Assembly (NCBI GenBank): GCA_023406985.1
Contig: JAEXTK010000180.1
Coordinates: forward strand, 26,981-90,980
Source of the DNA: Spirochaetota bacterium
Lineage (GTDB): Bacteria > Spirochaetota > Spirochaetia > Treponematales > Breznakiellaceae
Length of the DNA: 64,000 bases
Direction of reading: 5' to 3'
Shown: positions 9,101-17,235 of the stretch, piece after piece
How positions within the stretch are numbered: position 1 is the first letter of the stretch
Layout: each line of letters opens with the position of its first letter
Program-made: the position numbers and the translations under genes
The notes under the pieces: model-generated
The model's database searches: none
Seen by the model: only the letters and a program-made list of their open reading frames with translations
Told to the model about the DNA's origin: nothing

Positions 9101-9363
9101 GATCCCTTGGAGGACGTCGAGGTCATCTTGGAAAGGCCCGAGGCGTTCGTGAGTGTGCTTTCCAGGGGTCGGGTAACCGATTTTTCCACTTCCTCGGGAC
9201 CCGCGTTCGCGTAGCTCGTGATCACGATGAGGACGGGCGGCTCGATCTCGGGATAGAGGTCGATGGGCAGGTTCGCCGTCGCGAAGAGTCCGAGCCCGAC
9301 GAGGAGGGCGAACGCGATGAATATGGTCGTCGGTTTCCCGACGACGCTCTTGGCTATGCTCAT
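6163..9363 (-). CDS. RND multidrug efflux pump, inner-membrane transporter (AcrB/HAE1 type)
   Basis: 1066 residues, the full length of the family. The internally duplicated RND architecture is visible: N-terminal TM1, periplasmic porter loop, TM2-6, then a second periplasmic loop and TM8-12. The proton-relay motif in TM4 reads G-M-L-V-D-N-S-I-V-I-L-E-N, with one Asp kept and Asn in the second position, as in many HAE1 pumps outside Proteobacteria. It works as a trimer with the periplasmic adaptor and outer-membrane factor encoded just upstream. A basic tail of about 30 residues follows the last helix. The substrate cannot be deduced. Confidence 0.93.
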   Translation of the reverse strand: MSIAKSVVGKPTTIFIAFALLVGLGLFATANLPIDLYPEIEPPVLIVITSYANAGPEEVEKSVTRPLESTLTNASGLSKMTSTSSKGSSMVMMEFAYGTDMADAANSVRDNLEFVKSYLPDDADPPLIFKFNPSMIPIMGLQVTGNRTPEELSQIAEDTIVPRIEQVPGIAAASVYGGRKQVVRVEIPQNRLEAYGLTVTQIRTMLASQNAQVSAGSIIDGGLDYLLTSEGEFTSIEEIKNTVIAYKGGGYVDGEVQPARVVRLADVADVYEGYEDESSLVFVNGSPAVQIIVQKQSGKNSVQTAEELRKRLARLEKEVPQGISISEIFNTTDIIKNSINQVSSSAYEGALLAVLILFVFLRSIKPTLIIGLSIPISLLFTLMLMYFGGLTLNVMTLAGLALGVGMLVDNSIVILENIYRYREKGTKLTVASIIGSQEMMNAIMASTLTTICVFAPLVMFQGQLEMIGELFAGLAFTVVISLASSIAVAVLLVPVLSSHYLPLTTRVQKPLHGPLGAVDRAMGAFFAGLDEAYRRAVRRVLRHKVITILVILALFIGSLFLISPIGFVFMPEQQEDAVVVNVEMPVGTPLAETESVVKSLESVVKTQVKGYERLVVSIGERSFFGMGASYGHKGSLRINLPKFEQRIETADQIKTLLRPRFHDFPAATFSFGSTNQGMGGGNSSPIDIIVKTENLVKGKAIAQRIAALIKDRVPEATEPTVDLKDGLPQIALELDRERLYSLGLNTYTIGQEIKAAVDGITATQYRKGGTDYDVVVILSRDDRDALPDLDHVFVMNAAGQRIPLSSFARYEKTTGPIDIKRENQSRVVHVTAGTVPGAPLDKIEGKIRDLVAAEIPAEEDVVIEYSGDFQELMKYMTRFVLIMVVAIFLVFGVMASQFESFKDPFIILFTIPLSLTGVIWIYFITGDRFNILTAVGLLVLVGVIVNNGIVLVDYTNMLRKRGLSLEDACIEAAGNRLRPILMTTLTTILGLVPMAFFPGEGSELVAPIGKTVLGGLSFGTLMTLFLMPSIYAVFNKRSDERAARAEARRERIAAGLTKKQAKEAGL

Positions 9364-9375
9364 AAAACGCTCCGC

Positions 9376-10344
9376 TTAGTCGGCCGCGCTGAGGGGCGCG
9401 ACCCGTTCCACGACATTGACGCGCGTACCGTCCTCGAGCAGGGTCTGCCCGCGGACGATGAGCTCCTCGTCGGCGGCCACGCCGCTCGTGATCTCCAGCT
9501 TGTCGTCGATGAGGATGCCCGGCACGACCGCCCGCTTGCGGGCGACGCGGAAGGCCGGATCGGTCGGGTCGGTCTCCACGGTGAAGACGTAGCTTTCGCC
9601 GAAGCGTTTCACGACCGCCGTAGCGGGGATCTTCACGACGCCCTTCTTGTCTTCGGTGATGACCTTGACCTTGGCGAACATGCCGGCCTTGAGGCGGGTT
9701 CCGTCGCCGTAGACGTCCAGACGCACTTCCATGGTGCGCGACGCGGGGTCGAGCACCGGGCTGAGCTCCTTGACGACCGCGGGGAAAACGCGCCCCGGGT
9801 AGGCTTCCAAAGTAACCTCGGCGTGGAGACCGAGCCGCATCTTGGAGATGTAGCGTTCGGCCACGTAGGTCCGCAGCTCGAGGGCGTCGGTGCGCGAGAG
9901 GCGGGCGATGGGGGCCGCCTGGCTCACCGTCGTTCCGAGCTGCACGGGCAGGGCGACGACCGTGCCGGCGATGGGGGCCTTCGCGACGCCGGCCACGTAG
10001 GTCATGCCGGGCCGGGAGGGATCCACGTCGGCGATGGGATCGTCCTTGGCGACGCGCGTCCCGATATCGACGTAGAGTTTCGTGACCTTGCCCGCTACGT
10101 CGGAATAGACGTCGACGGTGCTGGCCGCCACGAGGTCGCCCGAGAGGGCCAGGTAGTCGCGGATCTGGCCTTTCACGGCCGTCGTGGTGTTCACCGCGAA
10201 GACGGGGGCGGCGACTTCGGCCGCCGCTTCCTTGGCGTCCTTCGGCTTGGCGGCGGGTTTCTGGCCGCAGGCCGCGAGCGCGGCCGCGACGATGAGAGCC
10301 GGCGCGACGATCTTCGCGATCTTGATACCGTTCATTCTTTTCAT
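9376..10344 (-). CDS. RND efflux periplasmic adaptor (membrane fusion protein), lipoprotein
   Basis: 322 residues. A signal peptide ends in A-L-A-A-C-G-Q, a lipobox with the acylated Cys near residue 26. The rest follows the HlyD/AcrA plan: strand D-Y-L-A-L-S-G-D-L-V, a lipoyl half G-K-V-T-K-L-Y-V-D-I-G-T-R-V, its partner A-P-I-A-G-T-V-V, a beta-barrel and the membrane-proximal domain. The alpha-helical hairpin is almost missing, so this is a short-hairpin adaptor. Its start overlaps the outer-membrane factor stop by 4 bp and the pump follows after 12 bp. Confidence 0.9.
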   Translation of the reverse strand: MKRMNGIKIAKIVAPALIVAAALAACGQKPAAKPKDAKEAAAEVAAPVFAVNTTTAVKGQIRDYLALSGDLVAASTVDVYSDVAGKVTKLYVDIGTRVAKDDPIADVDPSRPGMTYVAGVAKAPIAGTVVALPVQLGTTVSQAAPIARLSRTDALELRTYVAERYISKMRLGLHAEVTLEAYPGRVFPAVVKELSPVLDPASRTMEVRLDVYGDGTRLKAGMFAKVKVITEDKKGVVKIPATAVVKRFGESYVFTVETDPTDPAFRVARKRAVVPGILIDDKLEITSGVAADEELIVRGQTLLEDGTRVNVVERVAPLSAAD

Positions 10345-11771
10345 TTCGCACTCCCCGAAATCGTCCCGAAGGGGACGCCGACCGCGTATTCCAGATCCAA
10401 GAGGCCGGTAATGTAATTGAATTTTTCCTTGAGCACTTCGAGCTTCGCCTTCTGCAGTTCGAGCTCGGCGTTCTGCACGTCGAGGAGATCCTTCGCGCCG
10501 GCCTTGTAGGCGTCCTCGGACAGGCGGTAAGCCCGCTCGGCGAGCTCTACGTTGAGGGCCAAGGCCGCCGCGCTCGTGCGGGACTTCTCCAGCTTGAGGA
10601 CCGCCGAGTCGATCTCCAGCTCAATCCCGCGTACCGTCTGTGCCAAGGCGATGTTGAGCTTGCGGATGTTGTCGTCCATTTCCTTGAGTCCGGCGGCTTC
10701 GGAGGACATCGGGAGCAGACCGTTCAAGCGGAAGCCCAGGGTGGCGCGGAACATGCCGGATTGCTGTTCCCAATCGGAGCTGAGCCAGGAATCCTTCCAC
10801 GGATCGCCTACAAGGGTAGGGTCGGCGTTCCAGTAGAGCTGGAGCGTCGGCGTATAGACCTGGAAGAACGTCGCCTTCCGGGTGCTTTCCATGGCGGCGA
10901 CGGACTGTTTCAGGGCCTGGACGTCCAGCTGGGACGAGGCGCCTTGGACCAGTTTGTTGGCGTCCAAGGTGACGTACGATGATTCCGCGGCGCCGGCGAG
11001 CGCCAGCTTGGTCCCGCGCGGCAGCCCGAGCGTCATGGCGAACGCCGCCAGGGACGACTCCAAGCTGTTGCGCAGTTCGGAGAGGGCGGGCCGGAGATTC
11101 TCCGCGGAGACCTTGGCCTGCAATACCGTGAGTTCGGGTACGAGTCCGGCGCGGTAGTTGGCCTCGGCCTGCTGGACGCGACGCAGGGCCGCAGAAAGGT
11201 TGCCCTCCATGAGGGTGATGTTCTCCGTGAGGAGGAGGATGGAATAGTAGCTCTTGCGCACGTCGCGCTCGAGCTGGGCCTTCGCCTTCTCGTAGCTGAT
11301 CTGACCTTCCGCGTATTTGAGCTTGAGCGCGTTCATCGCCTCGAACAGTCCCGCGTTGAGCGCCAAGGAGGCCGAGATCGATCCCGCGACATGCCACTGG
11401 GACAGACTCTGGGAATAGGGAACTATCGCGACCGTATCGTAGACCGGTATTCCGGACCCCGCCGGAGTAACCCCCACTACCCCCGTCCCGCTCACCGTTG
11501 TCGCGGTATTGGACCTCATGAGGCTGCCGCCGAGCTCTACGGTCGGGATGAGGGCGTTCAGGGCGTTCTCGGAACTGCGTTTCTTGATGCCGACGTCGAT
11601 CGCGCTCGATTGGAGGCTGAGGTTGTTTTCCAGGGCGAGCTTGACGGATGCGTCCACATCCAGCGTCCTGGTCTCTTGGCCGATTGCGACCATCGCGCAC
11701 AGAGAAAAGAGGACGGTCGCCGAGATCGCGCGCGCGCGCGCCCGGGCGAACCCGATGGTGGGGTACTGCAT
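10341..11771 (-). CDS. TolC-family outer-membrane efflux protein
   Basis: 476 residues from the ATG at 11771-11769, chosen because it opens a signal peptide (basic Ala/Arg-rich start, hydrophobic core, A-I-G-Q cleavage region) and AAGGAGT lies upstream; a longer in-frame start at 11921 would add 50 residues before the signal sequence. The mature part has the two-fold repeat of TolC proteins: V-K-L-A-L-E-N-N-L-S-L near the start, long coiled-coil helices, and the second repeat with A-Y-R-L-S-E-D-A-Y-K-A-G-A-K-D-L-L-D-V-Q-N-A. It forms the trimeric exit duct for the downstream adaptor and pump. Confidence 0.9.
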   Translation of the reverse strand: MQYPTIGFARARARAISATVLFSLCAMVAIGQETRTLDVDASVKLALENNLSLQSSAIDVGIKKRSSENALNALIPTVELGGSLMRSNTATTVSGTGVVGVTPAGSGIPVYDTVAIVPYSQSLSQWHVAGSISASLALNAGLFEAMNALKLKYAEGQISYEKAKAQLERDVRKSYYSILLLTENITLMEGNLSAALRRVQQAEANYRAGLVPELTVLQAKVSAENLRPALSELRNSLESSLAAFAMTLGLPRGTKLALAGAAESSYVTLDANKLVQGASSQLDVQALKQSVAAMESTRKATFFQVYTPTLQLYWNADPTLVGDPWKDSWLSSDWEQQSGMFRATLGFRLNGLLPMSSEAAGLKEMDDNIRKLNIALAQTVRGIELEIDSAVLKLEKSRTSAAALALNVELAERAYRLSEDAYKAGAKDLLDVQNAELELQKAKLEVLKEKFNYITGLLDLEYAVGVPFGTISGSAK

Positions 11772-11925
11772 GGAGAGACTCCTTGTGCCGCTTCGTGACC
11801 GTACGCGCGAACGCGCCGAACTGCCCGAAGGCTCCGTGAACTTCGGCCCGCTAAAAGCGCGACCGTTCGCGGCAATCTGCCGACGTGGGTAACTAATGGT
11901 AATATATCGCAAATTTTTCATGAAA

Positions 11926-13122
11926 TCACCATCCTTCTATGCCCACGCAGATGTTAGCGTGGAGGGTCCGTAACCGGCTCCGCAGAGCCGCCTCCGACTG
12001 GTCCATAAGGCGTGTACGCATGAGCATGTTCACCAGAAGGAAGAGTATCCAGCGGACCGTGGGTTCCAGCGCTCCGGTCGGGAGCCGACATTCGCCGCGC
12101 GCGGCCGCTTCGGAAAGAAAACCGAACAAGGTCGTGATGGTTTCAGGCATTTCCCGGCTGAGTTCGACGCGTTGGGCGCGGATCCAATCGAGGGCGACGA
12201 GGACGTCCTGCCGCTCGGACAGGTAGTGGGCGGACGCCGCCATCGCCAGGTAGAGACGTTCGGTCGGACGCTCGGATCGGCCGGCCCGGTCGGCCATGAC
12301 CGCCGAGATCCGCTCGAACTCGGAGAGGAAGAGGTGCTGCAGCATTTCTTCCCGGCTCCGGTAATGGGCGTACAGGCCGCTTTTTGAAAGGCCCGACCTC
12401 CGGGCCACGAGTTCCATGGAAGCGTTCCACGGCCCGGCCTCGGCGACGGCAGCCGCAATGGCCGGCAGGAGCCCATTCCCCGGCGCGGTTTCGCAGGCCT
12501 CCAGGCGCGCCGTGCGCTCCAGCGCGGAATAGTCCAGGGCACCGAGGGAGTCCGGGGAGAAGTCGAGTCCATGCGCCGCGAAGGAACGGGCATCCGAAAC
12601 GGCGCGGGCGATCTCGCGCTCGGTGGGCGCCGCCGCCGCGTCGCCGCGTTCGGCATGGAAGACGGCGACGGAAAAGAAGCAGGTGGACAGCGCGAAGTGG
12701 AGCCGGGCCGTCCGTTCGTCGTGGATGCCCGTGTGCGCGGGCGCGGCGATGCCGCGCGCGGAGAGTTCCTGGCGCACGAGTTTTTCCGGGTCCGGCATCC
12801 CGAGGAGCCGGACGAAGGTGAAGATGAGGTCCTCTTTGTTGCGCGCGTAGTAATCGGCGAAACCCTCCACCAGGTCCAGGAGGGTCACCGTATCCGGGCC
12901 GGGCGTGTAGGCCTCCGCCATCAAGGTGTGTAAGCGGACGATGAACCGATCGAAGAAGTCCTTCGTCATGGCGTTCAAGAGCTCATCTTTGCTCTTGAAG
13001 TGCCGATAGAGCGCGGGTTTCGTGACGCCGAGCCTGGCGGCCACGTCGGAGAGGCTCATCGTGCGGTAGGCGTCCTGTCCCCAGGCTTTGAATGCGGCTT
13101 CCAGAATATCATCACGCGTCAT
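11926..13122 (-). CDS. Tandem TetR-family regulator (two TetR modules fused)
   Basis: 398 residues, about twice the normal TetR length. A first helix-turn-helix occupies residues 22-44 (S-L-S-D-V-A-A-R-L-G-V-T-K-P-A-L-Y-R-H-F) and a second lies near 233-255 (S-M-E-L-V-A-R-R-S-G-L-S-K-S-G-L-Y-A-H-Y). Each is followed by a helical ligand-binding-like region, so one chain carries a complete TetR dimer's worth of domains. It is the first gene of the efflux operon, 154 bp before the outer-membrane factor, and a 20-bp palindrome abuts its start codon. It is probably an autoregulated repressor of the pump; inducer unknown. Confidence 0.85.
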   Translation of the reverse strand: MTRDDILEAAFKAWGQDAYRTMSLSDVAARLGVTKPALYRHFKSKDELLNAMTKDFFDRFIVRLHTLMAEAYTPGPDTVTLLDLVEGFADYYARNKEDLIFTFVRLLGMPDPEKLVRQELSARGIAAPAHTGIHDERTARLHFALSTCFFSVAVFHAERGDAAAAPTEREIARAVSDARSFAAHGLDFSPDSLGALDYSALERTARLEACETAPGNGLLPAIAAAVAEAGPWNASMELVARRSGLSKSGLYAHYRSREEMLQHLFLSEFERISAVMADRAGRSERPTERLYLAMAASAHYLSERQDVLVALDWIRAQRVELSREMPETITTLFGFLSEAAARGECRLPTGALEPTVRWILFLLVNMLMRTRLMDQSEAALRSRLRTLHANICVGIEGW

Positions 13123-13142
13123 GTTAGCGACCGGTCGTTAAC
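13123..13142. promoter_or_regulatory. Candidate TetR operator
   Basis: GTTAGCGACCGGTCGTTAAC is an inverted repeat with one mismatch. It touches the start codon of the tandem TetR gene, where binding would block its own transcription or early elongation. A second, shorter palindrome CGTTAGTAACG lies at 13179-13189 and shares the CGTTA half. Confidence 0.6.
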
Positions 13143-13191
13143 TTACTGAGACGGCCGCTTCTGGTCAAGCGTACAGTTCGTTAGTAACGGA

Positions 13192-13782
13192 TTATTCCTT
13201 CCCCGCGGAGTCTCGATTCCCGGAACGGCCGTCCTCGCAGCTCATGCGCGCCGAACCGCGCTTGTACCGAATGGCGCCCGCGGCGGCTTCCTCGTAGCGC
13301 GCGATCATGAAGAGCAGGTCCGACAGGCGGTTGATGAAGCGGCCGAGGTGGTCGCCGAGGCCTTCGCGGCGGCCGAGCGCGACCATGCGCCGTTCGGCCC
13401 TGCGGCAGACGGTTCGGCAGATATCGAGCTTGGCGGACGAGACGGTGGAGCCGGGGATGACGAACCCCGTGAGCGGAACGGCCGCCTCGAGCTCGTGGAC
13501 CCAGCCCGTGACGCGGTCCACGTCGTCCGCGCAGACCGGCTGCACGTAGCCGGCCTCCGCCCGCGTGGCGAGCGATCCGGCCACGCGGAACAGGTCCTCC
13601 TGGAGGGCGTCCAGCATCTCCGCGGCCCGGGCCGTCGTGACCGCCCTGCGGGCGTCGCCCATGAAGGAGTTGAGCTCGTCGACGGTGCCGTAGCATTCCA
13701 CGCGGAGGTCGTCCTTGCCGACGCGCTCTCCGGACCAGAGGCCCGTCATGCCGTCGTCGCCGGTCTTGGTGGAGATGCTCAC
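13192..13782 (-). CDS. Cob(I)alamin adenosyltransferase, PduO type
   Basis: 196 residues. The PduO signature is clear: T-K-T-G-D-D-G-M-T-G-L near residue 5 (ATP binding), V-E-C-Y-G-T-V-D-E-L-N-S near 28, R-T-V-C-R-R-A-E-R-R near 121, and I-N-R-L-S-D-L-L-F near 149. The enzyme transfers the 5'-deoxyadenosyl group of ATP to Co(I) to make coenzyme B12, acting as a trimer in the cytoplasm. Its start overlaps the AlaX stop by 4 bp. No B12-dependent enzyme is visible nearby. Confidence 0.92.
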   Translation of the reverse strand: MSISTKTGDDGMTGLWSGERVGKDDLRVECYGTVDELNSFMGDARRAVTTARAAEMLDALQEDLFRVAGSLATRAEAGYVQPVCADDVDRVTGWVHELEAAVPLTGFVIPGSTVSSAKLDICRTVCRRAERRMVALGRREGLGDHLGRFINRLSDLLFMIARYEEAAAGAIRYKRGSARMSCEDGRSGNRDSAGKE

Positions 13783-14975
13783 TTCGTCCCTCCGGAGAAC
13801 GCCGACCGCGCCGCGGCGAGGAAGCCGTCGAGGTCCGCCTTGGAGTCGAAGGCGGCTTGAAAGTAGGAAGGGCCGCCGCCGCCTACGCCGTGCCGGGCCT
13901 CCAGCAAGGCCTTCATCGTCGGCCTGAGGTCCGCGTCCTTCCGCGCGGTGAGGGCCGCCGCCTTACGGTCCGCGAGCGAGGCGACCACGATGACGGCGTC
14001 GGTGAGCCGTTGGAGGGCCCGGCCGACGCGGAGCGCCTCGTCGATGCCGCGATCGGCGAAGCACTCCACCACCGTCTTCCCGCCGCTCGCGGCCGCCAAA
14101 CGCGCGGCCTCGTGGCCGGCCAGGGTCTCGCGCAGGTTGAGCAGGGTCCGCTCTTGTTGGGCGAGCCGTTCGGCCAGGGCGACCGTCGCCGTCCCCGTCT
14201 CGGCGGGCGGGACCTTGAGGGTCGTCGCCGCTTTTTCCGCCGCCGCGCGCACCGCGCGGTGGTCGCGGAAGGCCCGCCGACCCGCGACGAAGGTGACGCG
14301 GGTCATGCCCTTGTACCGCTCGGCGCCGATGATCTTGATCGCGCCGATGCGTCCCGTCGAGGGGAGATGGGTACCGCAGCAGGGGGAGTAGTCGTAGCCG
14401 TCGATCTCGATGACCCGGATCACCGCTTCGTCGGCGGGCGGCCGCTTGCGGAGGGGAAAGGCGGCGATGTCCTCCGGCGGGCAGAGATGCGCGATCACCG
14501 GATAGTCCGTTTCTATGATGTCGAAGGCGGCTTCCTCCGCCGCCGCGAGGGCGGTGGCGCCGAGCTCCGGCGTATCCACGTCGATGGTGCAGGTCTCGTC
14601 GCCGAGGTGCATGGAGAGGGTGGGCGCGCCGAAGAGGCGGAGGATGGTCGCCGACAGGAGGTGCTGCGCCGTGTGCTGGGTCGCGAAGTCGCGCCGCCGA
14701 CCGGCATCGATCCGCAGCTCCGCCTTCCCCGGCGCCAGGGCCGCGGCGAGCGGCCCATCGACGAAATGGAGGATGTCCGTTCCCCGTTCCCGGACCGCCG
14801 TCACGGCCGCGCCGTTGATGGTCCCGCGGTCGTCGCTCTGTCCGCCGCCCTCGGGGTAGAAGATGGTGGAATCGAGGACGACCGCGCGCTTCCCCTCGAT
14901 GTTTTCTATGCTGAGGATCGTCGCCTCGCCGCGATCCAGATCCACGTCCTCGTAATAACGCCGTACCGTTGCCAT
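13779..14975 (-). CDS. Alanyl-tRNA editing protein AlaX, long form
   Basis: 398 residues from the ATG at 14975, which places the family start (Y-Y-E-D-V-D-L) at the N-terminus; a longer frame to 15077 would add a low-complexity leader. The zinc-binding residues of the editing site are present: H-T-A-Q-H near residue 100 and C-C-G-T-H near 205, with P-E-G-G-G-Q-S-D before them. The C-terminal 150 residues match the AlaRS C-Ala/DHHA1 region (G-V-G-G-G-G-P-S-Y-F-Q-A near residue 360). It deacylates Ser- or Gly-tRNA(Ala). It is translationally coupled to the cobalamin adenosyltransferase and divergent from the methylase. Confidence 0.88.
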   Translation of the reverse strand: MATVRRYYEDVDLDRGEATILSIENIEGKRAVVLDSTIFYPEGGGQSDDRGTINGAAVTAVRERGTDILHFVDGPLAAALAPGKAELRIDAGRRRDFATQHTAQHLLSATILRLFGAPTLSMHLGDETCTIDVDTPELGATALAAAEEAAFDIIETDYPVIAHLCPPEDIAAFPLRKRPPADEAVIRVIEIDGYDYSPCCGTHLPSTGRIGAIKIIGAERYKGMTRVTFVAGRRAFRDHRAVRAAAEKAATTLKVPPAETGTATVALAERLAQQERTLLNLRETLAGHEAARLAAASGGKTVVECFADRGIDEALRVGRALQRLTDAVIVVASLADRKAAALTARKDADLRPTMKALLEARHGVGGGGPSYFQAAFDSKADLDGFLAAARSAFSGGTK

Positions 14976-15048
14976 ACCGCCAGTATGGCTTGGGCCGCGG
15001 CCGCGGTAAAGGGGCGGCCCGGCCGCGCCCGGGAGGAAAGGCGTCGCC

Positions 15049-15078
15049 TTGCCCTGGCTCCTCCCGAGGGAGTACAAT
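15049..15078 (+). promoter_or_regulatory. Sigma70-like promoter of the SpoU methylase gene
   Basis: TTGCCC at 15049-15054 and TACAAT at 15073-15078 with an 18-bp spacer. The expected start of transcription lies at the ATG at 15086, again hinting at a leaderless mRNA. Assigned by eye. Confidence 0.45.
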
Positions 15079-15085
15079 GGGATAG

Positions 15086-15889
15086 ATGCGCAATAAACTG
15101 ACGAACGAATTGGCCGTCTGCGGATTCAACGCGGCCAAAGCCCTGGCCGACCATCATCCCGAACGCATAAACCGGCTCTTCCTCAGGGAGGAGCATCTCA
15201 AGGCGTTCTCGCGGGTCTGCAAGGATTTGGCCGGCCGCAAGAGGCCGTACAAGATCTGCGAGGACGAAGAGCTGGAGCGCATCTGCAAGAGCCCGCGGCA
15301 CCAAGGCGTCGTGGCCATGATGGAAGAACCGGAAATCGAAGCGCTCTCCGCGGAGGACCTCGACGAGTGGGCCGATACCGCGCAAACCGCCCTCGTGCTG
15401 GATTCCGTCGGCAACGACAACAACCTCGGTGCGATCGTGCGCTCCGCGGCGTTCTTCGGGGCCCGCCTTATCGTGCTCTCGGAAGGAGACGAGGCTGCCC
15501 GCCTCACGACGAGCGCGTACCGCGTGGCCGAGGGCGGCATGGAGCACGTCGCCTTCCGCCGCGTCCGCAACGTCGCGGCGCTCCTCCGCGACGCCGGAAA
15601 GAAGGTCGTCGTCGTCGGCGCCGATCACCGGGCCGGAACCCGGCTCAAAGAGCTTCCCGCCCTCGTGGCCGACCATCGGGCCCGCCTCCAGGCCGCCGCG
15701 TATGCCGCCCGCGCAGGCGCTCCGGTAGGCATCGCGATAGTCCTCGGCAACGAGGAACGCGGCCTCTCGCTCGATGTCGCCTCCGCCTGCGCCGTACGGG
15801 CGCGCATCCCGGGAACGGGAGACATGGAGAGCCTCAACGTCGCGCAAGCGGCCACCCTTTTTCTGCACGAGCTGTATGAGGCTCGCTGA
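15086..15889 (+). CDS. TrmH/SpoU-family RNA 2'-O-methyltransferase
   Basis: 267 residues. After an N-terminal substrate-binding region (G-F-N-A-A-K-A-L) the SPOUT knot motifs appear: D-N-N-L-G-A-I-V-R-S-A near residue 113 (motif 1, catalytic Arg), L-G-N-E-E-R-G-L-S near 222 (motif 2), and I-P-G-T-G-D-M-E-S-L-N-V-A-Q-A near 244 (motif 3). It methylates a ribose of tRNA or 23S rRNA using S-adenosylmethionine; the site is not predictable here. Its 3' end overlaps the histidine kinase start by 14 bp. Confidence 0.9.
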   Translation: MRNKLTNELAVCGFNAAKALADHHPERINRLFLREEHLKAFSRVCKDLAGRKRPYKICEDEELERICKSPRHQGVVAMMEEPEIEALSAEDLDEWADTAQTALVLDSVGNDNNLGAIVRSAAFFGARLIVLSEGDEAARLTTSAYRVAEGGMEHVAFRRVRNVAALLRDAGKKVVVVGADHRAGTRLKELPALVADHRARLQAAAYAARAGAPVGIAIVLGNEERGLSLDVASACAVRARIPGTGDMESLNVAQAATLFLHELYEAR

Positions 15890-17216
15890 AACCGGGCCGG
15901 TGCGGGCCCTTTCCGACGCGTTCGACGCGGCCGTCGGATTCGTCATCGGACCGCCCGAGGGCGCATCGGCGAAGCCGGCGCGTTTGCGGGAGGAGTATCT
16001 CGTACGGCTGCTCCTCATCGTGGAGCCGATAGCCGTGATCGCCCTCGCGGTGAGCTATTTCCGCGGCCTCGACATATTCACCGGCGTGCGGGTCTCCGCG
16101 CTGGTCATCGTCACCGCGTGCCTCGCGCTGCTCCATTTCAAGAAATACGCGTTCGCGATCGACGTGCTCTTCTTCGGGTGCGTGGCCATGATGCTGGGCA
16201 ACTACGTCCTCATGGTATCGCTCAGGCTCTATTTCGCGCCCTACCTTCCCTTGACCGCCCTCGTCTTGTTCGCCGCCATCGCGGTCAACGGGCTCTATTC
16301 GGGCAGCAGGGGCCGCGTCGGCGTGCTCCTCGGCATCGCGCTGGCCTTCGACTTCCTGGAAGCCTTCATCGCGGGCATCGATAGCGATTCGCTCATGTAC
16401 GCGCGGATCGGCGTCATGGTCCTGCACGCCATCGCGTACATCATCGGACGGTTCCTCATCGTCTACTTCGAGCGGGTATCCCACATCGCGGAAGCGCGGC
16501 GCATCATGAACCGTCGCCTCGAGGAGCTCGTCGCGGACGCGCGGCAGAACGGGGAAGCGCGCCTGGAGTCGTTCAGCCACGATATCCGTTCTCCGATAAC
16601 GGCGATCATGGGCGTGCAATCGCTCCTCGCCGATACCGACCTGACCGACGAGCAGAACCGGTATCTCAATATCCTCGCCAAGTCCAACCGGCTGCTCCTG
16701 GAGATCGTGGAATCGATCCTGGATCCCGAGGGGGACGAGGGCGACGACTCGTTCGCGCGGGTGTCGATCAGGCAGCTCCTGGACTCCGCGATCGATCCCT
16801 TCCGCGCGCTCGCCCGAGCCAAAGGCATCGAGCTCAAGAAAACGGTTTCCGGCAACCCGCCGTCCCCGCCGCTCCTGCACGCCAACGCGCTCCGCGTGCT
16901 CGGCAACTTGATAGACAACGCGCTGAAATACACGGACGCGGGCATGATCATCATCGCCGCGGCGCTCGCGGAGAACGCCGAAGGAAAAACGGAGTTGACC
17001 ATCAACGTGTCGGACACCGGACGCGGGATGAGCCCGGAGCGCTTGGCCGCCATCCGCGCGGGAAAAGCGGGGCCCGATCCCTCCGTCGCCACGTCCCGCG
17101 GACTCGGGCTCACCGGTTCGCGCTGCCTCGTGGAGGAGGTCGGCGGCTCGCTTTCCGTGGATTCCGTCCTCGGCGCGGGCACGACCGTCACGCTCCGTTT
17201 CCCGATAGAGCGGTAG
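15876..17216 (+). CDS. Membrane-bound sensor histidine kinase (orphan)
   Basis: 446 residues from the ATG at 15876. Five or six hydrophobic helices fill residues 40-195 and no periplasmic sensor of note is seen, so the sensing region is probably within the membrane. The kinase core follows: F-S-H-D-I-R-S-P-I-T (H-box with the phosphorylated His), N-L-I-D-N-A-L-K-Y-T (N-box), D-T-G-R-G-M (G1) and G-L-G-L-T (G2), ending V-T-L-R-F-P-I. No response regulator is adjacent, so the target is unknown. Overlap with the SpoU methylase implies a shared transcript. Confidence 0.88.
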   Translation: MRLAETGPVRALSDAFDAAVGFVIGPPEGASAKPARLREEYLVRLLLIVEPIAVIALAVSYFRGLDIFTGVRVSALVIVTACLALLHFKKYAFAIDVLFFGCVAMMLGNYVLMVSLRLYFAPYLPLTALVLFAAIAVNGLYSGSRGRVGVLLGIALAFDFLEAFIAGIDSDSLMYARIGVMVLHAIAYIIGRFLIVYFERVSHIAEARRIMNRRLEELVADARQNGEARLESFSHDIRSPITAIMGVQSLLADTDLTDEQNRYLNILAKSNRLLLEIVESILDPEGDEGDDSFARVSIRQLLDSAIDPFRALARAKGIELKKTVSGNPPSPPLLHANALRVLGNLIDNALKYTDAGMIIIAAALAENAEGKTELTINVSDTGRGMSPERLAAIRAGKAGPDPSVATSRGLGLTGSRCLVEEVGGSLSVDSVLGAGTTVTLRFPIER

Positions 17217-17235
17217 TCCCGGACGCTGTCGCCTC

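Noticed and set aside
7735..10416. 893-codon frame opposite the RND pump and adaptor genes
   Set aside because: Low-complexity, His/Asp/Arg-rich shadow of the efflux genes; no family motif.
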